Of a DNA stretch of 43,451 bases, positions 16,290 to 25,685 are shown piece after piece. The notes under the pieces are model-generated. The model saw nothing but the letters and a program-made list of their open reading frames with translations. It made no database searches and was not told the DNA's origin. The stretch is taken from NCBI GenBank assembly GCA_964636345.1, contig CAZWRL010000003.1, forward strand, positions 1 through 43,451. The letters are read 5' to 3'. This stretch comes from JBBTXJ01 sp964636345. Lineage in GTDB: Bacteria; Patescibacteriota; Patescibacteriia; Magasanikbacterales; JBBTXJ01. Numbering within the stretch: the stretch's first letter is position 1; every line of letters begins with the position of its first letter. A program made the translations under genes and the position numbers.

Positions 16290-16889
16290 TCATAATCGTT
16301 GTCGCCCGCGGAGGGCATCGGTCAGGGTGATGTCATCCGCGTAATCCAAATCGCTCCCCAGTGGCAGACCGCGCGCGATGCGGGTGACGGATACGGGGAA
16401 CTCTTTTAGTTTTTTCGCGAGGTACATGCTGGTTGTTTCGCCGGGCAAATCAGGATTTAAGGCAAGAATTACTTCGGTGATAGGTGGTTCCGCCTGCGCA
16501 ATGCGGGCAAAGAGTTCTTTTATTTTTAACTGTTCAGGCGCGATATCCCGCGCCGGATCCAGCACGCCCCGGAGTACATGATAGTGCCCATGGAACGCGC
16601 CGCTTCGCTCAATGGCCTGCACATCTTGCGAGTCAGCCACCACGCATAAGATCCGTGGATCGCGCGCGGCGTTCGCGCAGATGGCGCATCGTTCCTGCTC
16701 GGAAAAATCATAACAGACGGCGCATGACTTTGCGCGCGCGAGCAGTGTTTCAAGCGCCTCGGTGAGCGCGTGCGCCTCACGGCGCCCGGCTTTGAGCAGG
16801 TAAAATACAAAACGTTCCGCCGTTTTGGGGCCCACACCCGGCAGTTTGGTGAACCGATCAATGAGATTTTGAATGGAGGAGGGGTACAT
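16290..16889 (-). CDS. recR: recombination mediator protein RecR
   Basis: RecR forms a ring clamp that helps RecF/RecO load RecA at gaps. The 199-residue protein shows the helix-hairpin-helix (LPGVGPKTAERF) at residues 16-27, a four-cysteine zinc site (CAVC ... CAIC) near 56-72, a Toprim domain with LALNPDLPGETTSMYL, and the C-terminal RIARGLPLGSDLDYADDITL motif. It is complete. Its ATG overlaps the TAA of ybaB by one base (TAATG), so dnaB, ybaB and recR form one coupled operon on the minus strand. Confidence 0.96.
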   Translation of the reverse strand: MYPSSIQNLIDRFTKLPGVGPKTAERFVFYLLKAGRREAHALTEALETLLARAKSCAVCYDFSEQERCAICANAARDPRILCVVADSQDVQAIERSGAFHGHYHVLRGVLDPARDIAPEQLKIKELFARIAQAEPPITEVILALNPDLPGETTSMYLAKKLKEFPVSVTRIARGLPLGSDLDYADDITLTDALRGRQRL

Positions 16890-17194
16890 TAACTCTTAAA
16901 CATATCCAGCCCCCCTTGATCACGCAGTTTTGACGCCATGATTTTCTGCACTTTTTTCACGGCGTCGTTGAATGCCTCTTGCAAACCATCTTGCAGTTTT
17001 TTCTTTTGATCAGGCGCAAGGAGTGACGGGTCTATCTCAACGGATTCAACATTCAAATTGCCGCCCATGCGGATGTTAATGTTATTCCATGCCGCGGTTG
17101 CATCAACATGCTCTTCAGCAAGGGTATTTTGAAGCGTTTTTGCTTGGTCGCGCATCTGCTTGAATTGTTTGAGTTTGTTGAACATAGGTTTCAT
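16889..17194 (-). CDS. YbaB/EbfC family nucleoid-associated protein
   Basis: YbaB/EbfC proteins are small dimeric DNA-binding proteins commonly encoded beside recR. The 101-residue protein has the helical N-terminus (FNKLKQFKQMRDQAKTLQN) and the C-terminal LQDGLQEAFNDAVKKVQKIMA helix of the family. The ATG at 17194 shares one base with the dnaB stop (TAATG), favouring that start; a second Met at 17185 would be three residues shorter. The neighbourhood supports the assignment. Confidence 0.9.
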   Translation of the reverse strand: MKPMFNKLKQFKQMRDQAKTLQNTLAEEHVDATAAWNNINIRMGGNLNVESVEIDPSLLAPDQKKKLQDGLQEAFNDAVKKVQKIMASKLRDQGGLDMFKS

Positions 17195-19905
17195 TAAAAG
17201 CGAGGTACGGCTATTGCTTGTGGCGGCGGCGGCAGGGGAGCGATGCCGGAAAATTGTTTATCCAGATTTTTGAAGCTCGCTTTTTCTTCGTCAAAAAATA
17301 TTTTGACGAGTCCGGTGGGACCATTGCGATGTTTGGCCACATGAATTTCCGCGATTTTTCGTTCGTCCGGCGGTATATCATCAAGCCGATAGTTGCGGTC
17401 AGCGGCCTTGCGATAGATAAAGAGTACTACATCTGCATCCTGTTCAATACTGTTGTGGACAATAATATCGTTAGCAACAAAATTATGCGTGTCTTCTACG
17501 GTTGCATCATACACCTCTTCTTCGCCACAATCAGTGATGGATTCAATAGTATCCCAGAATACATCTGATACGGCAAGCTGTGCAAGTTCTTCACTCTTGC
17601 AGGCGGTAGCAAGCCGTCCCAGTCGTTCTCTGCTTACTCCCGATTTAAAAAGTGTTGAACCACAGTACGCGGTGGCGATTCCACGGCTCACTTCGCGCCA
17701 GCTCATGTAAGCGGCTTCTTTAGCGCGGGTGACCGTCGTGCTCCAAACCATAGCGGGAATGATGTCAGCGTGAGGATTCGGTACAATTTGTTTTAACGCG
17801 TAGGAAAGCTCAGGCATGAGTGTTCCGCGCGCGCCAACACAACCTATTTTTTCAAGGAACATTCGTTGTGAGTAAGATCCTGTTACATGCACCTGATACA
17901 TAGTGCGGTATGATGCTTTTTGTGATTGGCAAACGGTACTTTGAATACCGAAACGCATCAAAAGATGTTGTACGTGTTGTGCGAAGAGCGCGTTTGATGT
18001 CGCATAATATATTGCGCCGGCGGGTTTTCTTCCCGGAATTTTTTTCCATGAAAGATTGCCATCAGTTGCCCAAAGATGGCGCAAGAAAAGAGCAACACTT
18101 TTTTCTGAACACTCAAAGACCGGCATCGGAATAGTTTTTTCGTATGAGTGTGCAAAACCGCTGCCGAGCGTCTGCAACCACGCTACGATTGGGTGGCGGC
18201 GGCCGCGTGCGAGGGGGTATGGAGATGGCAGGTAGAGGTGCCACCAATTTTCTTGTTTGATGAGTCGCGGTTGAATGTTAAAAAGACGTTTGGCGGTATC
18301 GGCAACCGTTCGGAGGTTTTCTTGGTCGGCGCTTGTATAATGAATTGGTTGGCGTGGCACCACACAGCCATCACCGAGAAGATGAGCGAGAAGTATTAAT
18401 TCGTCTTCAGATAGTATATCCGGAGATTTTGTTGGCATGATTTGCCGTGGCAGAGCAAGCGTATCGCCGGTTTTTAGTTGATCAAGATGATACCAGGTAT
18501 CAAGTTTGCGAAACGGGTGATTGGCTGACGCGCGAATAGTGCGGCCGCTTCTCATACGAAGTGCAAAAATCTTTTTTCTTCCGTTCGAGAAAACGCGAAT
18601 CATGGGACGAACGACCAATTTCCAATTGGTGTCAAGCGAATAAACAGGAATAGGAGTTTGAATTTTTCGATGGGCCAGTGATTGCATGGTCTGTAGTTTA
18701 CCCGTGTATGCATTCATGATGAGCGTATCACCGGTTAAGCATCCGGATTCACGAAGGTGTGACAGCTTCGGAATGGCGGGCTTGCTCATTTCAACCGCGC
18801 GCGAGAGCTGTGAGAGCGCCAGCACGGGCACCTGGAGTTCACGCGCGATACCCTTGAGTCCGCGGGTGATTTCCGCAACCTCCTGCACGCGATTTTCTTC
18901 TCTGCTTGCGTTGCGTGATTCCATCAGTTGTAAGTAGTCAATAACAATCAATCCAAGCCCATTTTCCATTTGCAAGCGGCGCGCTTTGGCGCGAATTTGC
19001 ATAATGTTGACGTTGGGTGAATCGTCAATGAATATCGGCGCTTCAGATAAGACGCCCATGGCATAACCAATGCGCGGGAAATCATCGTCTTCGGGGCGTT
19101 CAGAGAGCCGGCCAGTCCGCATGCGCCAGAGATCAACGTTTGCCTCCGCGCAGAGCAGGCGGTCAACCAGTTGATCCTTGCTCATTTCTAAACTGAAGAA
19201 ACCAATCGATACTTTCCCTTTTACGGCCACATGGCGTACTATGTCAAGGGCAAGCGATGTCTTGCCCACGCTGGGGCGCGCGGCCAGCACCACGAGGTCG
19301 GATTTTTGCAGTCCCGCGAGGATGTTATCAAGTCCCGCAAAACCCGTTGGCACGCCGCGCAATTTGCCGCGTTCTCGATGCAACTCGTCAATGCGCTCAA
19401 ATGCTTCGGTCAAGATACTTTTGATGGGAACGAACGATTGTCGGAGATAATTTTGCGAGACGCCAAATAATTGTTGCTGTGCCTGGTCCAAAATCATTTC
19501 CAGATCCTCTTCTTCCTGGTAGCCAAGCTGCATGATTTCGTTTGCGGCATGCAGGAGGCGCCGAAGTGTTGCCTTACGGTGAATGATGCGCGCGTAATGA
19601 ACGGCGTTTGCGGTTGAGGGAACGCTGGTGGTGAGTTCCGCCAAAAACACGCGGCCGCCAATTTGTTCCAACTGGTTTTTTTCCGAAAGACGCGCGCTGA
19701 CGGTGAGGAGGTCTACGGCCTCATTTCTATTTGACAAATCAAGGATACTATCATAAATAAGGCGATAGGCGTCTTTGTAAAAATCCTCGGTTGTCAAGAT
19801 GTCGGAAATTTTAAAGAGTACCTCCTTATCAAGGAGGATGGCGCCCAAAACAGATTGTTCCGCCTCTAAACTTTGTGGCGGTATTTTTTCCAAGAGTTCT
19901 CCCAT
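17194..19905 (-). CDS. dnaB: replicative DNA helicase DnaB with intein
   Basis: DnaB is the hexameric 5'-3' helicase of the replication fork. The 903-residue precursor has the N-terminal helical domain (EAEQSVLGAILLD), the RecA-like ATPase with Walker A ARPSVGKT at about 199-206, and IVIDYLQLM as Walker B. After RESG at residue 388 a 430-residue intein interrupts the protein, and the C-extein resumes with SIEQDADVVLFIYR. Joined exteins would be 473 residues, a normal DnaB. The ATG at 19905 gives the usual N-terminus. The last 85 residues include VAKHRNGPTGLVKIFF. It leads the operon with ybaB and recR. Confidence 0.96.
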   Translation of the reverse strand: MGELLEKIPPQSLEAEQSVLGAILLDKEVLFKISDILTTEDFYKDAYRLIYDSILDLSNRNEAVDLLTVSARLSEKNQLEQIGGRVFLAELTTSVPSTANAVHYARIIHRKATLRRLLHAANEIMQLGYQEEEDLEMILDQAQQQLFGVSQNYLRQSFVPIKSILTEAFERIDELHRERGKLRGVPTGFAGLDNILAGLQKSDLVVLAARPSVGKTSLALDIVRHVAVKGKVSIGFFSLEMSKDQLVDRLLCAEANVDLWRMRTGRLSERPEDDDFPRIGYAMGVLSEAPIFIDDSPNVNIMQIRAKARRLQMENGLGLIVIDYLQLMESRNASREENRVQEVAEITRGLKGIARELQVPVLALSQLSRAVEMSKPAIPKLSHLRESGCLTGDTLIMNAYTGKLQTMQSLAHRKIQTPIPVYSLDTNWKLVVRPMIRVFSNGRKKIFALRMRSGRTIRASANHPFRKLDTWYHLDQLKTGDTLALPRQIMPTKSPDILSEDELILLAHLLGDGCVVPRQPIHYTSADQENLRTVADTAKRLFNIQPRLIKQENWWHLYLPSPYPLARGRRHPIVAWLQTLGSGFAHSYEKTIPMPVFECSEKSVALFLRHLWATDGNLSWKKIPGRKPAGAIYYATSNALFAQHVQHLLMRFGIQSTVCQSQKASYRTMYQVHVTGSYSQRMFLEKIGCVGARGTLMPELSYALKQIVPNPHADIIPAMVWSTTVTRAKEAAYMSWREVSRGIATAYCGSTLFKSGVSRERLGRLATACKSEELAQLAVSDVFWDTIESITDCGEEEVYDATVEDTHNFVANDIIVHNSIEQDADVVLFIYRKAADRNYRLDDIPPDERKIAEIHVAKHRNGPTGLVKIFFDEEKASFKNLDKQFSGIAPLPPPPQAIAVPRF
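17452..18741 (-). mobile_element. DnaB intein with LAGLIDADG homing endonuclease
   Basis: The 430-residue insertion starts with Cys (CLTGDTLI), ends with VHN and is followed by Ser, as self-splicing inteins require. Block B is present as ASANHPF and blocks F/G as EEEVYDATVEDTHNFVANDI followed by IVHN. Two LAGLIDADG-like motifs (LLAHLLGDG at intein residues 107-115 and FLRHLWATDG at 209-218) retain acidic residues, so the endonuclease may be active. The insertion point, RESG before SIEQDAD, is the one used by the Synechocystis DnaB intein. Confidence 0.95.
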
Positions 19906-19982
19906 GGGCACTATCCTACCGCACGAGGCCCTTTGAGCGCAATGCGCGTGGTGGGATGAACAGTGGAGAGAACGTGGATAGT

Positions 19983-21110
19983 ATGCGTGCACTCCTCATA
20001 ACCAATTTATATCCGCCACATGGACGCGGCGGCGCGGAGGTGGTGGTGGCGCAAGAAGCCCGAGAGCTTCGGGACGCAGGCCATCAGGTTTTTGTATTGA
20101 CGACAAAACCGTTTGGCGGGTTTTCTTCGCTCATACCACGGGAAAGCATTGAGGATGGCATCCAGGTGTATCGGTTTTTTCCGTTGAACATCTTTTGGTA
20201 CCGCCATGATTTTAAATATCCATGGCCGGTTCGTTTGGTGTGGCACCTTATTGACACCATAAATCTACACGCGTGGTTTATTGCTCGCCGACTGTTACGT
20301 CAACTCGGACCCGATGAAATAAGGACGCACAATCTTAAAGGTATCGGCATGACCGTGGCGTATGCGGTGCGTCGCGCGCTTCGGCGAGAGAGCGCTCGGC
20401 GGCGGCTTCATGCGCCACCGCGCTGGAGTCATTTTCTTCACGATGTTCAACTGGTAACACCGAGCGGTCTCCTTGGCTATCAGGATGAACACGCGTGGCA
20501 GCACCGGGGGTTGCCCGCTCGTTCGTACCGCGCGCTGTGCCGGTATCTTTTTGGTTCACCGCCCGTCGTGCGCGCGCCATCGCAATGGGTTTGGGATGTG
20601 CATCGTAAACACGGCTTTTTCCCGAATAGCGCTTTTGCGTTGACGAAGTGGTATACTCATGAACACATTTTATACTCATGGCAACCCAAGCGGCCGGTGC
20701 GGTTTTTATTTGTGGGTCAGCTGGCGCCTCATAAGGGCATTCTTTTTTTGTTGGATGTTCTTCGTGAGATTCCTGGCGGAACGTGTACGGTGCATATTGT
20801 TGGCGATGGACCACAGATGAAAGCAGCGCGCACTCTCGCGCGCGAAATGCCATGGATTCATGTGCATGGCCATCTGACACTCGCGGGCGTCAAAGAATTA
20901 TTTCGTGACACTGATGTTTTGTTTTTTCCTTCGCTTGCGCATGAAAATTGTCCCACGATTATTGCCGAAGCGCTACGGCATAAAATTCCGGTGCTCGCTT
21001 CTTCCGTCGGCGGTGTTCCAGAGATGATCCAGGATGGTATGAACGGCTGGTTAGTGGAAGCCGGGAACCGGCGGGCGTGGAAAGAGGCGATACAGCGTAT
21101 TGTTGGATAA
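19983..21110 (+). CDS. family 4 glycosyltransferase
   Basis: The 375-residue protein has the GT-B fold signs of GT4: an N-terminal Rossmann-type half with TNLYPPHGRGGAEVVV, a C-terminal half with FLFVGQLAPHKGI and VHIVGDGPQ, and the E-x7-E donor-binding motif (HENCPTIIAEAL). It probably transfers a sugar from a nucleotide sugar to a cell-surface glycan on the cytoplasmic face. The ATG at 19983 gives the canonical start; an ATG at 19956 is possible. It is divergent from dnaB and stands alone. Confidence 0.88.
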   Translation: MRALLITNLYPPHGRGGAEVVVAQEARELRDAGHQVFVLTTKPFGGFSSLIPRESIEDGIQVYRFFPLNIFWYRHDFKYPWPVRLVWHLIDTINLHAWFIARRLLRQLGPDEIRTHNLKGIGMTVAYAVRRALRRESARRRLHAPPRWSHFLHDVQLVTPSGLLGYQDEHAWQHRGLPARSYRALCRYLFGSPPVVRAPSQWVWDVHRKHGFFPNSAFALTKWYTHEHILYSWQPKRPVRFLFVGQLAPHKGILFLLDVLREIPGGTCTVHIVGDGPQMKAARTLAREMPWIHVHGHLTLAGVKELFRDTDVLFFPSLAHENCPTIIAEALRHKIPVLASSVGGVPEMIQDGMNGWLVEAGNRRAWKEAIQRIVG

Positions 21111-21139
21111 AAAAAGCGCAACGTTTTATACGTTGCGCT
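21109..21139 (-). terminator. terminator of the 56-residue protein gene
   Basis: Ten-base arms AGCGCAACGT / ACGTTGCGCT; on the minus strand seven Ts follow. The T-run coincides with the stop of the opposing glycosyltransferase gene. Confidence 0.85.
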
Positions 21140-21148
21140 GGGGCATCG

Positions 21149-21164
21149 TCCCGACATGTCGGGA
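21149..21164. repeat. perfect 16-nt palindrome
   Basis: TCCCGACATGTCGGGA lies between the terminator and the small gene. It resembles the arms of the family 1 palindromes. Confidence 0.45.
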
Positions 21165-21183
21165 TCGGAGCTACATGACGATG

Positions 21184-21354
21184 TTATTCCTTTTCTTTTT
21201 CCTCATCGGGCTGGGAGGGCGTCTCCGACATCTGCCGGCGCTTCAGCTCCGGGATGGGCCCGCGCCGCTTCCGCTCCGCGAGCCGCCGGCCCTTCGGGTG
21301 GAACTGCCGGGTGTTCGTCCTGTCGATCGCCTGCCTTCCGTTGCCCATGCCCAT
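21184..21354 (-). CDS. 56-residue basic hydrophilic protein
   Basis: The protein (MGMGNGRQAIDRTNTRQFHP..., then Arg/Lys-rich, then an acidic EEKEKE tail) matches no family I know. It has no membrane helix. Evidence that it is real: a strong GGGAGGTG ribosome site seven bases before the ATG, a TTGACA-N17-CATACT promoter and a strong terminator. A nucleic-acid or ribosome-binding role would fit the charge pattern but is a guess. Confidence 0.7.
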   Translation of the reverse strand: MGMGNGRQAIDRTNTRQFHPKGRRLAERKRRGPIPELKRRQMSETPSQPDEEKEKE

Positions 21355-21388
21355 GATCGCACCTCCCCTGTTGTTCAGGAACCCGTAT

Positions 21389-21417
21389 AGTATGCCAGAT
21401 ACAAGGGTAGCTGTCAA
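21389..21417 (-). promoter_or_regulatory. promoter of the 56-residue protein gene
   Basis: Minus strand TTGACA (21412-21417) and CATACT (21389-21394), 17 bases apart. The sequence TTGACAGCTACC is shared exactly with the promoter of the noncoding RNA at 27.4 kb. Confidence 0.75.
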
Positions 21418-21424
21418 GTGGATA

Positions 21425-23533
21425 TTACTGGCGCATCAACCAGCCGCGCGCAGGGTCTTTTTCCCAGGCAAAAACGGTGGTTGCGCCGCCGGAAATGGTT
21501 GTCCAGAAATCGGCATGCTTTTTTGCTTCCTCGGCAATGCGGTAGTCGCGCCACCAGTAATCATTGAGTACTAAATATACTCGATCAGCGCCGGTGTACG
21601 CCAACACTTCTTTCGCGACATCCGCGGTTGGCGCCTCGTCAACCATGCGGAGGTACTGTTGATAGAGGGTTCCGCCGGTTGGAATGGCATAAAAATAGAG
21701 CGAACCATCTGCCGTTTTGATGTCGTATTTAAAACCGAGTTGGCGCAGCGCCGCCGCGCTCACCGATTGATTCGCGAGCACCACATAGTTTCCTTCCGGA
21801 TTTTGAAATTCAATAAAGTCAACGGTCGCAAGATCAGCTTGCCCGGTGGCATATCCTCGGTGATTGACCACGCGATCAACGCGCGGATATACCAGATAGA
21901 GATTGGTGGTCATTCCTGCCGCCAAAGCAAGCATGACGAGCGCCTGCACAAACAGCCGGCGTGTTCGTAGGTGGTCTAAAAACACGCGGCCGCCGTACCA
22001 AAAGAAGGGGAGCAGTGTAAAACCAATAATCCAAAGCGTGCGCAGGACGTAATCGCTTTGTTCGTAATAAATGACGCGTGGTAATTTGTTGAAAAAGTAC
22101 ACGAGTACGGTGCTTGGCACGAGTATGCTTGCAGTCAGGAGATAGGGGCGGCCCCACGCCTTGTTCTTTAGTTTTATGATGCCATAGATCGCGCAGCCCG
22201 CGGCAAAAAGCACGACGATAATGCGCGCGGTATACGTGGCATTGGCAAGGGCGTAAAAGCTATTTTGCAGAAGTGACAGGTCGGGAAAAGTAAGACGAGC
22301 GGCGGCTCGTGATAGCACGGCGCCAAACGTTGGCAACGTCCCGGCGCGCCATTCATTGATGAAAAAGAGCGTAGGCAAAAGCAGAGCGGCAATGGCGGAA
22401 AGAGGAATAATAAACCGAAGTCGCACCTGACGAATGGTAAGCGCGGCGGCAATCAAGAGAATAATCGCCGGAATGGCTGTTGCGGGATGGAGTGTGGCGG
22501 TTGCCACAACCGTGAGTAGCGGCAGATGCCAAGAAATTTTTTTGCGGAGCAGGAGCGCCAATTCCAAGAGTAAAATGAGATACAAAAGATTTGCCAATCC
22601 CTGCGGTGTGGTGGCCGTAAACCAACTGGCAAAAGGGAGCAAGAGAAACAGGAGCCCACGCTCATGCCACGATTGCGGCGCAATAACATACAGCCAGCCG
22701 ATGACAAAAAAGGACGCGGAGGCGGGCAGTAGCAGTTTATCTATCCAAGAAAGCGGAAGGGTAGAGAGGCGCGCCAGCGCCACAACCAGCGCATGCTGTC
22801 CCACATACCAGAGCGGTTTTGGTGTAATGACGCCATGTGCCAGTATATATTCCTCGGTTGCGCGATGCACGAACGGATCAAAGCCATAACCGATTTTGAA
22901 TATGAGTACGCCCACACTCGTAAAGAGCGCGAAGTAGGCAATCAGGTGTAACGGCCGTAATGCCGGCGATTGTCTCCGCGCGGCGAGCCATAACAGCGCG
23001 CCCGAAAGAAAGACGCCCCAAAAAAAGAGCGGCTGGTCAATCAATCGCCATGGTGATCGCTCGGCATCCAACATGCCCTGTTGGTAGAGGTGGGAAAAGA
23101 GAAGGATGGTGAGCGCGAGCGCTAGGGTTGCGCCAATCGCGGTGAGATAATGAGCGATGAGTTGTTTCACCAGCCGTTGCGCCCAGTAGCCATACGGCGG
23201 AAGCGTTGCGTTTTTTGTTACGACGATCACGAGGAGTGCGATGAGGACGAGTGCGCCAAATGATTCGCGCCAGGTAATCTGATAACTCCAATAGGTCACC
23301 GCGAGAATGGTCATGAGGAGCGCGCCGATTGCCGTTGCGCCTGCGATGAACTGGGCGAGCGGACGAGAGTTTGGTAAAAGCCATGCTCCCGCAAGAACAG
23401 ACAAAAAAATAATGAGAGCCAGCAGTGCAGTAGCGCCAAGCGCACGACTGTGATATACCGTATGTACGAGAAAGAGCGCAAAGAGCAGGATGCCGCTTAA
23501 GGTGGTATAATAAACTATTCGTCTAGAAAGCAT
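21425..23533 (-). CDS. large polytopic membrane protein, GT-C glycosyltransferase-like
   Basis: The 702-residue protein has roughly 12-14 hydrophobic helices up to about residue 550, then a soluble C-terminal domain of about 150 residues. An acidic motif in the first large loop (GFDPFVHRATEEYILAHG) and this architecture recall GT-C enzymes, which use polyprenyl-linked sugar donors outside the membrane. The acceptor cannot be inferred. Its start codon directly abuts that of the divergent pgsA-like gene. Confidence 0.75.
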   Translation of the reverse strand: MLSRRIVYYTTLSGILLFALFLVHTVYHSRALGATALLALIIFLSVLAGAWLLPNSRPLAQFIAGATAIGALLMTILAVTYWSYQITWRESFGALVLIALLVIVVTKNATLPPYGYWAQRLVKQLIAHYLTAIGATLALALTILLFSHLYQQGMLDAERSPWRLIDQPLFFWGVFLSGALLWLAARRQSPALRPLHLIAYFALFTSVGVLIFKIGYGFDPFVHRATEEYILAHGVITPKPLWYVGQHALVVALARLSTLPLSWIDKLLLPASASFFVIGWLYVIAPQSWHERGLLFLLLPFASWFTATTPQGLANLLYLILLLELALLLRKKISWHLPLLTVVATATLHPATAIPAIILLIAAALTIRQVRLRFIIPLSAIAALLLPTLFFINEWRAGTLPTFGAVLSRAAARLTFPDLSLLQNSFYALANATYTARIIVVLFAAGCAIYGIIKLKNKAWGRPYLLTASILVPSTVLVYFFNKLPRVIYYEQSDYVLRTLWIIGFTLLPFFWYGGRVFLDHLRTRRLFVQALVMLALAAGMTTNLYLVYPRVDRVVNHRGYATGQADLATVDFIEFQNPEGNYVVLANQSVSAAALRQLGFKYDIKTADGSLYFYAIPTGGTLYQQYLRMVDEAPTADVAKEVLAYTGADRVYLVLNDYWWRDYRIAEEAKKHADFWTTISGGATTVFAWEKDPARGWLMRQ
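23506..23511 (+). promoter_or_regulatory. -10 box of the pgsA-like operon, inside the opposing gene
   Basis: TATAAT lies 22 bases before the ATG at 23534, within the first codons of the divergent membrane-protein gene. No good -35 box is seen. Confidence 0.5.
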
Positions 23534-24097
23534 ATGAATCTTGCCTTATATCCGCACGATAAAATATTGGACTTCCTTATCTTACGGTTTATCCCCCGTA
23601 GTGTCCATCCCAATCACGTAACGATCCTACGGATGCTGTTGACACCCGTTGTTTTTTTCTTTATTGTGATTGAAGATTACAAGGTTGGTATTCCGCTTTT
23701 TTTGTTTACGGCGGCCACGGATGCCATTGATGGTGCGCTCGCCCGGACGCGGAATCAAATTACGCGATGGGGTATCCGGTACGATCCGTTGGCTGATAAA
23801 CTCTTGATTGGGTCGCTCCTGGTGCTTCTCGCTTTCCGTCATGTGAATGCGTATGTTGCGGCCGTGGTGATAGCGATTGAAGTGTTGATCATTGTGGTTG
23901 CAATCATTTATAGGCGGTTTCGACCAACGCCGGCAAACATGTGGGGGAAAATTAAAATGATTTTGCAGGTGGTTGCGGTGTTCTTGGTGCTGTTGGGGCT
24001 TCTGATTGAATTTCCATTTTTGATTGAAGTGGCAAGTTTTGTGTTCGGTGGCGCCATTGTCTTCGCGCTGATGAGTTTGTTCACACGTAGTATTTAA
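23534..24097 (+). CDS. CDP-alcohol phosphatidyltransferase (PgsA-like)
   Basis: These membrane enzymes move a phosphatidyl group from CDP-diacylglycerol to an alcohol; PgsA uses glycerol-3-phosphate. The 187-residue protein has the complete signature D63-x2-D66-G-x2-A-R71-x8-G80-x3-D84-x3-D88 and about five helices. The acceptor is not certain. It begins an operon with a GT-C protein and two more membrane proteins (3-17-base gaps). Its possible substrate glycerol-3-phosphate links it, speculatively, with the OPA-type transporter at 30.3 kb. Confidence 0.9.
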   Translation: MNLALYPHDKILDFLILRFIPRSVHPNHVTILRMLLTPVVFFFIVIEDYKVGIPLFLFTAATDAIDGALARTRNQITRWGIRYDPLADKLLIGSLLVLLAFRHVNAYVAAVVIAIEVLIIVVAIIYRRFRPTPANMWGKIKMILQVVAVFLVLLGLLIEFPFLIEVASFVFGGAIVFALMSLFTRSI

Positions 24098-24099
24098 TT

Positions 24100-25668
24100 A
24101 TGATTGATGCGGCAACGGCGCGCACATGTCACATATTCTTAATCGCGGGGGCGATTATTTTTTTCTTGTCCACGAGCGCGCTGTACATTATCCTGGAGCC
24201 GGTTTTTAATTCGCCTGATGAGGCGGCGAATTATGCCGTGATTGAACGCTTCGCGCGTGGCGAAGGGTTATGGTTACCGGCTGTTGCCGCGGACACACAG
24301 GAAACGCAAAATCTGGTTCATCCGCGCAGTATGCAGGTGGTGGGGGATCGGTTGGTTCCCGCGGGGTTTGTAGGATTGCCGGTACTCTATGGTTTCATCG
24401 CGCGCATCACGCATATCGGCGTGGTAGATGTTTTAACACCGCTCGTTGCGCTTGGCGGTATTGTGGCGTTGTATTTTTTGGTGTTGAAAGTATGGGGAGA
24501 CCGGCGCGTGGCTATGTGGAGCGCGGCGTTACTTGCGCTCCATCCGGCATTTTGGTATTACACGGCGCGTGGATTATTTCATAACGTGTTGTTTGTCAGT
24601 TTGTTGCTCCTTGGGGTGTGCGCGATGACGTATCGCAAAGTCATTCCGGCGCTTATTTTAATTTGGCTCGCCCTTCTCGTTCGTCCGAGTGAGTTCTGGT
24701 GGGTGTTTGCGTTTTTGTTTTTCTTTTGGGAGCGCAGGTCGTTTTCATGGAAACGTATCGTGACATGGCTTGCCGCGGGCACAGTGCTTGCGCTCGCGAC
24801 CATTGCGTTGTATAGATATGTCTACGGCGATGTGTCGCTCTTTGCGGTTGCCGCGCAGTATGGCGGAGGTACGGAAGGTGTGGTTAATCAGACATGGTGG
24901 CGATGGTTTTTGCCATTTGGATTTCATCCGCGCGTGATGCTGTGGAGCGCGGTGCGGTGGTATGGATTGCTCGCGTTGCCGTTTACCCTTCTTTCACTCG
25001 GTGGCCTTGCGTTGACAATTCGCGCGCAATCGCAAAATATACGTCGATGGGCATGGGTGTTTCTTGGGGTGACGGTCTGGCTTTTGGTTGTATATGGGAG
25101 TTGGCTCATCTTTGATAATCCTTCGCATGAAGTAACCGTCGGTGGCGCGTATCTTCGTTACTTCCTGCCCAGTTTTGTACTTGGTGCGCCGCTTGGCGCA
25201 TATGTTATGGTGTGGTGTATGGAAAAACTTTCAAACAAATGGCGTATCGTGGTTGGTGGAGCGGTGGCGTTTGTTTTGATTGCGTTTACGTTTTATGTTG
25301 CGGTGTTGCGAATTGATGGTGTGCGGGATGTGGGGCAGGCGATGGATACCGGCGCGGCCATTCGTAACGCGCTCAAAACGCATGACGGCGGCATTTCGGC
25401 AACTTCCGTGATTCTGACGGATCGCGAGGATAAATTTGTGATGAGCCAGTGGCAGGTGATTCAGCCGGTGAAAAATACTGATAATCTGCGCGCGGTGTAT
25501 GATGTACTCAACGAGGGAAAGCCGGTATTTTTTGTGACGCCGGCGCGTACGATTGACGAATGGCGGGATTTGAAAGAAAACTGGTTCGCATCCGCGCGGA
25601 TTACGTACACGTATTGGTTTTCCGTGGGGGAGTACGAGGTGCATGCATTAAAGCGGGTGGTGCAATAG
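24100..25668 (+). CDS. GT-C (PMT/ArnT-like) membrane glycosyltransferase
   Basis: The 522-residue protein has about ten membrane helices. Its first outside loop has an acidic pair (FNSPDEAANYAVIERFARG at about residues 37-55), typical of the catalytic Asp/Glu of PMT and ArnT-like GT-C enzymes that use lipid-linked sugars. A soluble C-terminal part follows. It starts 3 bases after the pgsA-like gene. The sugar and target are unknown; surface glycan or protein glycosylation is an inference. Confidence 0.8.
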   Translation: MIDAATARTCHIFLIAGAIIFFLSTSALYIILEPVFNSPDEAANYAVIERFARGEGLWLPAVAADTQETQNLVHPRSMQVVGDRLVPAGFVGLPVLYGFIARITHIGVVDVLTPLVALGGIVALYFLVLKVWGDRRVAMWSAALLALHPAFWYYTARGLFHNVLFVSLLLLGVCAMTYRKVIPALILIWLALLVRPSEFWWVFAFLFFFWERRSFSWKRIVTWLAAGTVLALATIALYRYVYGDVSLFAVAAQYGGGTEGVVNQTWWRWFLPFGFHPRVMLWSAVRWYGLLALPFTLLSLGGLALTIRAQSQNIRRWAWVFLGVTVWLLVVYGSWLIFDNPSHEVTVGGAYLRYFLPSFVLGAPLGAYVMVWCMEKLSNKWRIVVGGAVAFVLIAFTFYVAVLRIDGVRDVGQAMDTGAAIRNALKTHDGGISATSVILTDREDKFVMSQWQVIQPVKNTDNLRAVYDVLNEGKPVFFVTPARTIDEWRDLKENWFASARITYTYWFSVGEYEVHALKRVVQ

Positions 25669-25685
25669 GTGACGTGGCTTATGTT

